From Kordiimonas pumila (GTDB lineage Bacteria; Pseudomonadota; Alphaproteobacteria; Sphingomonadales; Kordiimonadaceae): a stretch of DNA of 64,000 nucleotides. The position numbers were made by a program, and so were the translations under genes. The notes beneath the pieces are model-generated. The model worked only from the letters and a program-made list of their open reading frames with translations, searched no databases and was not told the origin of the DNA. Of the stretch, positions 9,460 to 16,352 are shown piece by piece. The number at the start of each line of letters is the position of its first letter. The first letter of the stretch is position 1. The DNA lies in assembly GCF_015240255.1 (NCBI RefSeq), contig NZ_CP061205.1, forward strand, positions 806,001 to 870,000, written 5' to 3'.

Positions 9460-10803
9460 ATGCGCGGACTTATTGTTGCCTTGCTAATTTTTGCTTGGCT
9501 GCCGGTTATCTTTTTCAAGCCGTTTATAGGGGTTCTTGTCTGGAGCTGGGTGTCGCATATGGTCCCGCAAAGCTACACCTATAATTTTGCAAGCACGTTT
9601 CCGTTTCTGGTGGTGGTTGGGGGCCTAACAACACTGGGCATGTTTTTGAGCCGGGATAAAAAGGGGCTGCCGGGACACCCTATAATATTTGCGATTTTCC
9701 TTTATTGGATATGGATTTGTGTCACGACCATTCTGGCTTTCGAGCCTAGTGTTTCGGTGGAAAAGCTTATTCACTTATCAAAAGTTTTGGTGTTTGCATT
9801 GGTGTCTGTTGCCATTATGCAGTCGCCAAACAGGCTAAAAGGTTTTGTATGGGTTATGGCGCTTTCCCTTGGCTTTATCGCGGTGAAAGGTGGTTTGTTC
9901 ACATTGCTTACAGGTGGTTCATCCCGAGTGGAGGGCGCGGGTGGCATGATGAAGGATAACAACCAACTTGCTATGGCTATGTCGATGATGGTGCCTATTG
10001 CTATATATTTAGTACAACACCCCCCTATGAAGCAGTTAAAGTGGCCTTTGATTGGGGGGGCGGTTATGGTGCCGTTATCGGTTCTTGGTACCCAGTCCAG
10101 GGGTGGCTTTGTCGCGCTCGCAGCTGTTACCGCTATGCTTATTATGAAAACCAAGCATAAGTTTAAATTGCTTATACTGATATCTGTCTTGGGGTATGCG
10201 GGTGTCGCCTTTATGCCGGATAGCTGGAAAAACCGCATGGAATCGACCGAGGGAGCCGCGACGGAGGATAATAGTTTCAGGGGGCGCGTTTCTATGTGGA
10301 AATTTTCCTCCAATCTTGTTGACGATATTCCGGTGCAGGGCGGTGGGTTTAATATCTTTTATGTGAGGCGTGCACAGGAGCTTTATATGCCACCCGGCTT
10401 TAAACCCCGTGCTCCGCATTCCATCTATTTTGAGGTCCTCGGTGAACATGGCTATGTAGGATTGGTGCTGTTTTTGACAATGCTGTTTACCGGGTGGTAC
10501 TCGGGGGGGACACAAGCCAAGAAGTTTAGGCAGTACCAGGAAACAGTGTGGCTCGGTGATTTGTGCAATGCCATGCAGATCTGCATTGTTGGTTTTGCTG
10601 TTGGGGGGCTAACTGTAAATATCGCCACTTTTGATGTCTTTTACCATGTGCTGGCCATCATTGTAATGTGCAATGTCGTGGGTATGCAGATATTGGCGGG
10701 TGATTTAACGGACGCTAAAACAGGCCTGAAACTATCAGCGAAGAGCGCCAGCGAAAAATGGCAACCAAGTGCCGCTGCTGCACCGCAAAGGACACGCTTT
10801 TAA
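9460..10803 (+). CDS. O-antigen ligase-like polytopic membrane protein (exosortase-A-type O-glycosylation ligase family)
   Basis: A 447-residue, very hydrophobic protein with about 10-12 predicted helices. The N-terminal segment with VLVWSWVSHMVPQSYTYNF and the middle MMKDNNQLAMAMSMMVPI plus TQSRGGFVALA are characteristic of the 'putative O-glycosylation ligase, exosortase A-associated' group (Wzy_C superfamily). The large periplasmic loop with RMESTEGAATEDNSFRGR and APHSIYFEVLGEHGYVGL matches the ligase signature. It would transfer or polymerise lipid-linked glycans at the periplasmic face. No exosortase or polysaccharide gene lies nearby, so it is an orphan here. Function within the family is inferred. 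Confidence 0.82.
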   Translation: MRGLIVALLIFAWLPVIFFKPFIGVLVWSWVSHMVPQSYTYNFASTFPFLVVVGGLTTLGMFLSRDKKGLPGHPIIFAIFLYWIWICVTTILAFEPSVSVEKLIHLSKVLVFALVSVAIMQSPNRLKGFVWVMALSLGFIAVKGGLFTLLTGGSSRVEGAGGMMKDNNQLAMAMSMMVPIAIYLVQHPPMKQLKWPLIGGAVMVPLSVLGTQSRGGFVALAAVTAMLIMKTKHKFKLLILISVLGYAGVAFMPDSWKNRMESTEGAATEDNSFRGRVSMWKFSSNLVDDIPVQGGGFNIFYVRRAQELYMPPGFKPRAPHSIYFEVLGEHGYVGLVLFLTMLFTGWYSGGTQAKKFRQYQETVWLGDLCNAMQICIVGFAVGGLTVNIATFDVFYHVLAIIVMCNVVGMQILAGDLTDAKTGLKLSAKSASEKWQPSAAAAPQRTRF

Positions 10804-10814
10804 ATTTAGGCATG

Positions 10815-11150
10815 CTAGTGGGGGCGGTGGTCTTTTTCACTGGAAATGAAGGCTTCCAGACCATCATGCTTTTTTCGTACACGACGCAGGGCTGCAACAA
10901 TAATGCCAACGATAGCTGCAAGGGTTATTATGCTGCCAAGAAGAAGTCCAGCCCCTAAAAGCCATGTATATATACTATACTGGCTTTCGCAGGCGCCGGT
11001 GCAGGCACTATCGCCGATAGAGCCAAACTCAAGATAAAAGCCTACTAAAAGAATAAAGCTTAAAAAAATCAGGCTAAAGATAAAGCGGATCGTTAAAAAA
11101 GACCTGCCACGGGCGCGCTTGCGTTTTTGAATAAAAATATTTTCTGACAT
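10815..11150 (-). CDS. Small two-helix membrane protein of unknown function
   Basis: A 111-residue protein with a basic N-terminus (IQKRKRARGRS), a helix at about 19-43, a short loop with two cysteines (SACTGACES, C-x3-C), a second helix at about 63-88 and a basic tail (RRVRKKHDG). Both ends should be cytoplasmic and the CxxxC loop periplasmic. Family not recognised. It sits 53 bases downstream of pspF on the same strand and could be co-transcribed with it. Confidence 0.6.
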   Translation of the reverse strand: MSENIFIQKRKRARGRSFLTIRFIFSLIFLSFILLVGFYLEFGSIGDSACTGACESQYSIYTWLLGAGLLLGSIITLAAIVGIIVAALRRVRKKHDGLEAFISSEKDHRPH

Positions 11151-11203
11151 GGCTGCACTATGGTCTGTTCACCTGTAACAATCAAGGCGGTCTGGTTATC
11201 CTA

Positions 11204-12220
11204 TTAGCATGATAATTGATATTTTTTTATGAGATGCCTTAACTGGTCATATCCAAGGCCCATGTTTTTTGCTGCGAGCCGTTTGTTATACCGGGTGGTT
11301 TTGAGCGCATGGTCTAAAAGGCGGCGCTCCAGAGCTTCCACTTCTGCGCGGTAATCAAAAGGCACCGTTGGCAGTAAAGCTTCGGTGTGTGAAGCCTGAT
11401 CAGTAGAAACGGTGGCGGAAAGGTTTGTGGGTGCACTGTTTTTGGCTGCAGGGCGAAAGGGGCTGTCAAAGGGGTCAAAGATAATATTATTAATGGGCTC
11501 TTCGCCGTCCCAGGCTTGATAGATTGCCCGTTCCACAACATTTTTTAGTTCCCGAATGTTGCCGGGCCAAGCATAATTTTCCATGGCCTCCATTGCGGTA
11601 TTTGTAAAACCCGGGAAGTGTAACCACTCCAGTTCACTGGCCATTGCCGCACCAAAGTGGTTTGCGAGCACAGGGATATCTTCAGGGCGTTCCCTGAGGG
11701 GTGGAACGGTGATGACATCAAAGGCAAGCCGGTCAAGCAGGTCGTGCCGAAATTCGCCGCTGTCGGCCGCGGAGGGTAGGTCAATATTGGTTGCAGCAAC
11801 AACGCGGACATTCACCTGGATAGTTTCTGTGCCGCCAACCCTTTCAAATTCACCATATTCAATAACACGTAAAAGCTTTTCCTGTGCTGCCATACTCATT
11901 GTGCCAATTTCATCGAGAAATAGCGTGCCCTGATCTGCGGCTTCAAAACGGCCCGCCCTCTGCCCTCGCGCGCCAGTAAAGGCGCCCTGTTCATACCCAA
12001 ACAATTCGCTTTCCAGTAGGGTGGTAGTAAGAGCAGCACAGTTTAACTTTTGATAGGTGTTTTCCCAGCGATTAGACAGAAAGTGTAGGCGTGCTGCGAT
12101 CATTTCCTTGCCAGTGCCACGCTCACCAATCACAAGCATCGGGCGGTCCAAAGGCGCAGCGCGGCTTACTTGGTCAATCATGTCTAGAAACGTTGGTGAT
12201 GATCCTATAATTTGGTCCAT
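11204..12220 (-). CDS. pspF: PspF: sigma-54-dependent activator of the phage-shock operon
   Basis: A 338-residue enhancer-binding protein without an N-terminal receiver domain, as in PspF. The AAA+ domain has Walker A GERGTGKE, the sigma-54-contacting loop GAFTGA, Walker B LFLDEI and the arginine-finger region NVRVVAATN. A C-terminal Fis-type helix-turn-helix includes RLAAKNMGLGYDQLRHLIKKY. ATG 12220 is chosen because it begins the family N-terminus (MDQIIGSSPTF); the frame extends 33 codons upstream but that stretch is hydrophobic, AT-rich and unlike the family. It is divergent from the psp operon, which it should activate with sigma-54; PspA normally inhibits it. Confidence 0.93.
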   Translation of the reverse strand: MDQIIGSSPTFLDMIDQVSRAAPLDRPMLVIGERGTGKEMIAARLHFLSNRWENTYQKLNCAALTTTLLESELFGYEQGAFTGARGQRAGRFEAADQGTLFLDEIGTMSMAAQEKLLRVIEYGEFERVGGTETIQVNVRVVAATNIDLPSAADSGEFRHDLLDRLAFDVITVPPLRERPEDIPVLANHFGAAMASELEWLHFPGFTNTAMEAMENYAWPGNIRELKNVVERAIYQAWDGEEPINNIIFDPFDSPFRPAAKNSAPTNLSATVSTDQASHTEALLPTVPFDYRAEVEALERRLLDHALKTTRYNKRLAAKNMGLGYDQLRHLIKKYQLSC

Positions 12221-12341
12221 AAAATTTCCGATAAATAGAAATATATTCGATTTAATGAAATTATTTACAAGAAATTTAAATGTTATCAAGGGGCAAAAAA
12301 TAAAATCTTTTAAAATCAATAGGTTATTTTTTTCTTAAAAC

Positions 12342-12357
12342 TGGCACGGCACATGCA
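12342..12357 (+). promoter_or_regulatory. Sigma-54 promoter of the psp operon
   Basis: TGGCACGGCACATGCA matches the -24/-12 consensus (TGGCACG-N4-TTGCA) at all but one base, with GG at 12343-12344 and GC at 12355-12356, exactly 12 bases apart. It lies 70 bases before the first psp start codon and next to pspF, as expected for PspF control. Upstream activator sites should lie in the AT-rich 12221-12340 interval but I cannot point to them. Confidence 0.88.
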
Positions 12358-12426
12358 ATTATATGTGGGTCAGCACAAAACGACTGACAAAACGACAGCA
12401 AAAATAAGAACCGAAGGAATACGAAA

Positions 12427-12591
12427 ATGACGATCCAGTTACAGCAATCAGCTTTTGAAATAAGAGGTACCAATACCCGCTCAGTGGAAAGCCTGATCTT
12501 TGGTGGGGTCCCTGATGCGCTTGTTAAAAGGCCAGTCAGTGACAGTCTGCGCCGCTTACGCCGCCAGTCACGTCGTCGTCGGGCCCTTTAG
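12427..12591 (+). CDS. Arginine-rich small protein, first gene of the psp operon
   Basis: A 54-residue frame beginning MTIQLQQSAFEIRG and ending in an arginine cluster (SLRRLRRQSRRRRAL). It starts 70 bases after the sigma-54 element. Its ribosome-binding region AAGGAATAC plus AAAATG is identical to those of pspA (12741) and pspB (13475), which argues strongly for real translation. It is not PspB, PspC, PspD or PspE and I do not recognise a family. The tail, with nine arginines in the last 14 residues, could bind RNA, acidic lipid or a partner. It is separated from pspA by about 160 bases containing hairpins. Confidence 0.62.
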   Translation: MTIQLQQSAFEIRGTNTRSVESLIFGGVPDALVKRPVSDSLRRLRRQSRRRRAL

Positions 12592-12602
12592 GTTCAACTG
12601 AC

Positions 12603-12629
12603 GGCCCGGTTCACCTATGTGACCGGGCC
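12603..12629 (+). other. GC-rich hairpin between the small gene and pspA
   Basis: GGCCCGGT(T)CAC pairs with GTGACCGGGCC (11 bp with one bulged T, loop CTAT). No T-run follows, so it may be an mRNA processing or stability element that sets different levels of the first gene and pspA. A second long-range pair CTGACGC (12634-12640) / GCGTCAG (12671-12677) follows. The function is inferred. Confidence 0.5.
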
Positions 12630-12752
12630 TCATCTGACGCTCATCAGTGTCACCACAAGAAGTGAAGATGGCGTCAGGTACGATAAGTATAGTCCTTAAA
12701 AAGTGGCATAAGCCCGAGGACGAAGCGAGGATAATTAAGAAAGGAATACAAA

Positions 12753-13454
12753 ATGGGTGTTTTCTCCCGTCTAACAGACATTATAAATTCAAACATCAAT
12801 GCTATCTTGGATAGGGCTGAAGACCCTGAAAAAATCATTCGAATGGTTATTCAGGAAATGGAAGACACTCTTGTTGAGGTGCGCTCAACTGCGGCTAAAT
12901 CCATTGCGGACCAAAAAGACTTGGAGCGCCGCCTGTCAAAGATCGTTAAAGCCCAGTCTGACTGGGAAGCAAAAGCAGAGCTGGCTATTTCTAAAGGCCG
13001 CGATGATCTTGCAAAAGGCGCGCTTATAGAGAAATCAAAAGTTGCCGAAATGGCGGCTCAGTTGCAGGAAGAACTCTATCTACTGGCTGAAGCTCTGAAA
13101 CGGAGTGAAGAAGATGTCATCAAGCTTGATGCTAAGCTTCGCGAGGCTCGTGCCAAAAAGGTAGTCATGCAAGCACGCCACAAAACCGCCTCTGCGCAGG
13201 TTAGAGTTAAAAGAAACCTGTATGACAACCGCATTCAGGATGCTTTCGACAGGTTTGATAAAGTAGACTCGCGCCTTGACCGTATGGAAGCAGAAGCAGA
13301 GGTTTACGACCTTGGCAGAGGCCAAACGCTTGCCGAGGAAATTGTTGGTCTTGAAGCTGGCGAAGAAATAGAAAAAGAACTGGCGGCTTTGAAAGCAAAA
13401 AATTCAGGTGCAGGCAAGCCAGAGGCTGTAAAGAAAAAAGCCGGGTCTAAGTAA
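12753..13454 (+). CDS. pspA: PspA, phage-shock membrane-stress effector
   Basis: A 233-residue PspA/IM30 protein of usual length. The N-terminal amphipathic helix (MGVFSRLTDIINSNINAILD) and the EDPEKIIRMVIQEMEDTL motif are diagnostic; long coiled-coil helices follow to about residue 190, and the tail is lysine-rich. PspA binds stressed inner membrane as an ESCRT-III-like polymer and restrains PspF in unstressed cells. The ribosome-binding site is AAGGAATAC. It is followed 32 bases later by pspB. Confidence 0.95.
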   Translation: MGVFSRLTDIINSNINAILDRAEDPEKIIRMVIQEMEDTLVEVRSTAAKSIADQKDLERRLSKIVKAQSDWEAKAELAISKGRDDLAKGALIEKSKVAEMAAQLQEELYLLAEALKRSEEDVIKLDAKLREARAKKVVMQARHKTASAQVRVKRNLYDNRIQDAFDRFDKVDSRLDRMEAEAEVYDLGRGQTLAEEIVGLEAGEEIEKELAALKAKNSGAGKPEAVKKKAGSK

Positions 13455-13486
13455 GTCAGGGCAGATTAAATAAAAGGAATACTAAA

Positions 13487-13711
13487 ATGGAAGCACTAGT
13501 GCCTATGGGCATACTCTTTGTGATCCTGCCCTGGATCCTGTTTCACTATATTACAAAGTGGAAAGAGATGAAGGGCTTCACACCAGAGGATGAAGCAACC
13601 CTTACGGATCTAAGAAAGTCGGCTGAACGGCTAGAAGATCGCCTTCGTACGGTGGAGCGCATTCTTGATAGCGAAGTGCCTGATTGGAGGAGCCGTCATC
13701 ATGACCTTTAA
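13487..13711 (+). CDS. pspB: PspB, phage-shock membrane sensor subunit
   Basis: A 74-residue protein with one N-terminal transmembrane helix (about residues 4-23), then a basic/acidic cytoplasmic part with the leucine-zipper-like stretch LRKSAERLEDRLRTVERILD, as in PspB. With PspC it senses membrane stress and relieves PspA inhibition of PspF. Its ribosome-binding site shares AAGGAATAC with pspA. Its 3' end overlaps the pspC start by 11 bases, indicating translational coupling. Confidence 0.9.
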   Translation: MEALVPMGILFVILPWILFHYITKWKEMKGFTPEDEATLTDLRKSAERLEDRLRTVERILDSEVPDWRSRHHDL

Positions 13712-14090
13712 AAAAAGCCCAACACGTCTGTATAAAAACCCTGAACGCGCTAAAATTATGGGTGTTTGTGCTGGTTTAGCCGACTATCTGGATATGAATG
13801 TCACCCTTGTGAGGGTTTTGGTAGTGATCGGCGCTTTTATGACCGGTATCTTCATGTTTATCATTGGATATATAATTTTGGGGATGGTGTTAGAGAGCAA
13901 GCCGCTTGATTTATATGCAGATGAGCAAGACGAGCAGTTTTGGAAGCAAACACGTAACGCCCCAGACTATACCGCGGCAGAACTGCGGAAAAGGTTTCGG
14001 GATATAGAACGCAGAACAGCCGACATGGAAGCCTATGTCACGAGCAAGAAGTTTCGGCTTGAACGCGAATTGAAAGCCTTGGAAGAATAA
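13701..14090 (+). CDS. pspC: PspC-domain phage-shock membrane protein
   Basis: A 129-residue protein with the PspC domain at about residues 6-65 (RLYKNPERAKIMGVCAGLADYL, then a transmembrane helix with VVIGAFMTGIFMFIIGYIILG). A cytoplasmic helical tail follows with RKRFRDIERRTADMEAYV. The start at ATG 13701 is chosen because GGAGG lies at 13686-13690 inside pspB. It acts with PspB as the membrane partner of PspA. It is the last recognised gene of the operon. Confidence 0.92.
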   Translation: MTFKKSPTRLYKNPERAKIMGVCAGLADYLDMNVTLVRVLVVIGAFMTGIFMFIIGYIILGMVLESKPLDLYADEQDEQFWKQTRNAPDYTAAELRKRFRDIERRTADMEAYVTSKKFRLERELKALEE

Positions 14091-14113
14091 TAATACAACT
14101 TTAGGGTGTTTAT

Positions 14114-14153
14114 GGAAGATTATTCTTGACTAAAAAGTCAGGAATAATCTTCC
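14114..14153. repeat. Long inverted repeat behind pspC
   Basis: A 17-bp stem (GGAAGATTATTC T TGAC / GTCA G GAATAATCTTCC, one G-T wobble) with loop TAAAAA, 24 bases after the pspC stop. It is too long and lacks a downstream T-run for a classical terminator on the plus strand. It could be a 3'-end stability hairpin, an RNase III site or a dimeric protein-binding site. Confidence 0.6.
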
Positions 14154-14257
14154 GAAACCCGCATAAACCTTAGTATTAAGCGTTTTTTGTGCGTGTTATT
14201 TTTTGCTATTTTTGGTGGTAATGATTGTAGGGCGATGTTATGGTCCGCCTCGAAATA

Positions 14258-14279
14258 AGCTCTTCAGTGCAAAGAGGCT
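14258..14279 (+). promoter_or_regulatory. Hairpin that can mask a Shine-Dalgarno sequence
   Basis: AGCTCTT (14258-14264) pairs with AAGAG(G)CT (14272-14279, one bulged G). The right arm contains the AAGAGG that would serve the small frame starting at 14283. It could be a translational switch if that frame is real. Confidence 0.3.
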
Positions 14280-14282
14280 GTC

Positions 14283-14372
14283 ATGAATGTAGTATATTTC
14301 GGGCAGCATAGAATGGATTTTGCTACTGAAAGCGTACCAAGTTTGCTTTTAATGTCCTCCCAAGGGATTTGA
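14283..14372 (+). CDS. Candidate 29-residue microprotein
   Basis: ATG 14283 is preceded by AAAGAGG at a spacing of 5 bases. The frame reads MNVVYFGQHRMDF and on to a stop at 14370-14372, only 6 bases before a strong terminator. There is no homology I recognise. The compact arrangement of ribosome-binding site, short frame and terminator is what a microprotein gene or a dual-function sRNA would look like, but a frame this short can occur by chance. Confidence 0.25.
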   Translation: MNVVYFGQHRMDFATESVPSLLLMSSQGI

Positions 14373-14378
14373 AAGCAT

Positions 14379-14411
14379 GGGGCAAGGATGTGCCAATCCT
14401 TGCCCCTTTTT
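14379..14411 (+). terminator. Strong rho-independent terminator
   Basis: An 11-bp perfect stem GGGGCAAGGAT / ATCCTTGCCCC with a 6-base loop is followed by TTTTT. The T-run is on the plus strand, so it ends a rightward transcript arising from the psp operon or from 14091-14378. A CCTCCC stretch lies just upstream at 14356-14361. This 325-base interval between pspC and the MFS gene therefore holds an inverted repeat, a possible microprotein/sRNA and this terminator. Confidence 0.85.
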
Positions 14412-14415
14412 ATTG

Positions 14416-15795
14416 TTATTTCACGTCAAGAGCTGCAAGGCGCGCTTCTTCTTCAATCAGGGCACCAGCATAAGCTTTACGGCCCCATATATAAAAGCCA
14501 AGACATAGTGGCACTGTAATGGCTGCAAGCAGCACCAAAGAATAGTTCAGCAGCATCTCATCACCAAAAACAGAATCCGTGAAAAACCCCAAAAGGTAAG
14601 GCCCTGCGCCGTAGCCAATAATGCTTGTACACAGTACATACATGGAAATTATTTGCCCGCGCATTCTATTGGGGGTGATAAGCTGCAGGCAGGCAAACGC
14701 AACACCGGAAGGCAAATTCAGGAAGACTGTGTTGATAGAAATTAAAACCCAGACCGTATTTATATCATCGATAAAAGGGTATGTGAGCGAGGGTATGGCA
14801 AAACCCAGAGGGGCTACCATTAAAGCAATAATATGGCCGTCTTTTCTGCCCATTCGGTAAAGCTTATCAGCAAGCCACCCGCCTAAAAGTAACCCTGCGG
14901 GGCCTGCAATAAGCGATATGGTACCAAATTTCATCCCTACTTCAGCGGGGCTAAGGCTGTGGTACCTATGAAAATATAAAGCCAGAAAGATGATGGTGCC
15001 AAAGCCCAGAGCAGCGTTTAGGGAAACGCCGATGCAAATGCCAGCGTAAGCTTTGAACTGTTTCTTAACATGGTGGACAACTTCCTTGACCGGGATGCTG
15101 GAGGCTGGGCCGGAAAGGCCTTTTCTAACAGGTTCTTTTATGGTGAAGAGCAGCAAGGTTAACAGAATACCGGGCAAGCCTACCATGAGGAATGTTTTCT
15201 GCCAGCCACCCATAAGGCCGTATCCGGGGATTTCAATATCCGGCAGGCTCTCAGCAATTTCGATGACTTTACCACCCACTATAAAGGCAAGGGCAGACCC
15301 AACAGGGATGCCCATAGAATATACAGAAAGTGCTGTTGCCAGCCGTTCTTTCGGGAAACTGTCAGCCAGTATGGAGTTTGCGGCGGGCGCAAGGGTGGCT
15401 TCGCCTATACCCACACCGATCCGCATCAGAAACAGGTGGCTAAAGCTGCGGGCAAGGGCGGAGGCAGCTGTCATGATGCTCCAGACGAGCAAGCCAACGG
15501 CGATTAGCCCTCTGCGGCTGCGGCTATCAGCAATGCGGGCACACACAAGGCCAAATAGCGTATAAAATATAGCAAAGGCAAAGCCGGTTAAAAGGCCAAA
15601 CTGGGTATCACTAATGCCAAAATCTTCTTTAATGGCGTGGCCAAGTAGCCCTAGAATTTGCCTGTCGATAAAAGAAAAGGTGTAAACTACTAGTAATAAG
15701 ATAACCATATACCAAGCATATGCTGGTTTTGGGTATGCCTCAGACTCTTTCACACCTGTTGCTTGTGGTGCTGCCGTTTTGGTTGCTTGTGTCAT
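14416..15795 (-). CDS. MFS transporter, spinster-like
   Basis: A 459-residue major facilitator with 12 predicted helices. The first helix region (YTFSFIDRQILGLLGHAIKE) and DTQFGLLTGFAFAIFYTLFG are typical of the spinster-like MFS family in alphaproteobacteria, with the MFS loop motif ARIADSRSRRG between helices 2 and 3 and GVGIGEATLAPAANSI in helix 4-5. Substrate unknown; relatives move lipids, sugars or organic acids. It stands alone, convergent with the locus at 14283. Confidence 0.9.
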   Translation of the reverse strand: MTQATKTAAPQATGVKESEAYPKPAYAWYMVILLLVVYTFSFIDRQILGLLGHAIKEDFGISDTQFGLLTGFAFAIFYTLFGLVCARIADSRSRRGLIAVGLLVWSIMTAASALARSFSHLFLMRIGVGIGEATLAPAANSILADSFPKERLATALSVYSMGIPVGSALAFIVGGKVIEIAESLPDIEIPGYGLMGGWQKTFLMVGLPGILLTLLLFTIKEPVRKGLSGPASSIPVKEVVHHVKKQFKAYAGICIGVSLNAALGFGTIIFLALYFHRYHSLSPAEVGMKFGTISLIAGPAGLLLGGWLADKLYRMGRKDGHIIALMVAPLGFAIPSLTYPFIDDINTVWVLISINTVFLNLPSGVAFACLQLITPNRMRGQIISMYVLCTSIIGYGAGPYLLGFFTDSVFGDEMLLNYSLVLLAAITVPLCLGFYIWGRKAYAGALIEEEARLAALDVK

Positions 15796-15905
15796 AAATC
15801 CCCCGATGAACCCCTTTTAGCCTTTAAAAGATTGGCCGATTCCGCTAGAGGTCAAGTAAATTGAATCGAAGCCGGTTTCGGTAAAGGTTATATCTGGAAT
15901 AGTTT

Positions 15906-16325
15906 ATGTCACTTGAAAATACAACACTTGTTGAAATTCAGGATACTTTCGAGTTTTTGGAAGACTGGGAAGAACGCTATAAATACATCATAGACTTGGG
16001 TAAAAAGCTACCGGCCCTTGCGGACGAGGAAATGACAGATACCTATAAAGTGCGGGGGTGCCAAAGTCAGGTGTGGCTTATCCCTGAAATAGATGCGGCT
16101 GGGCATATACACCTGCGGGGGGATAGTGACGCTTTTATTGTAAAGGGTCTTGTGGCTTTGATGCTGATCATCTTTTCAGGCAAAACAGCAGTGGAAATCA
16201 GAGATATAAACGCCCGCGCCCTTCTCGACGATTTGGGACTTGCGGCACACCTTTCGCCGCTTAGGGCTAACGGCCTGTTTTCAATGGTTGAGCGTATCCA
16301 ATCCATTGCCGCTGAAAACCTGTAA
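15906..16325 (+). CDS. sufE: SufE family sulfur acceptor for Fe-S cluster assembly
   Basis: A 139-residue SufE-fold protein. The sulfur-accepting cysteine is in VRGCQSQVWL, the hallmark motif, preceded by EDWEERYKYIIDLGKKLP. It takes persulfide from the SufS desulfurase and passes it to the scaffold in the cytosol. No other suf gene is adjacent. A palindromic pair CCGCTGAA/TTCAGCGG spans the stop codon (16309-16337), between this gene and the convergent NSS transporter. Confidence 0.93.
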   Translation: MSLENTTLVEIQDTFEFLEDWEERYKYIIDLGKKLPALADEEMTDTYKVRGCQSQVWLIPEIDAAGHIHLRGDSDAFIVKGLVALMLIIFSGKTAVEIRDINARALLDDLGLAAHLSPLRANGLFSMVERIQSIAAENL

Positions 16326-16352
16326 GGCCTTCAGCGGTAAAGGTATAGCGCT

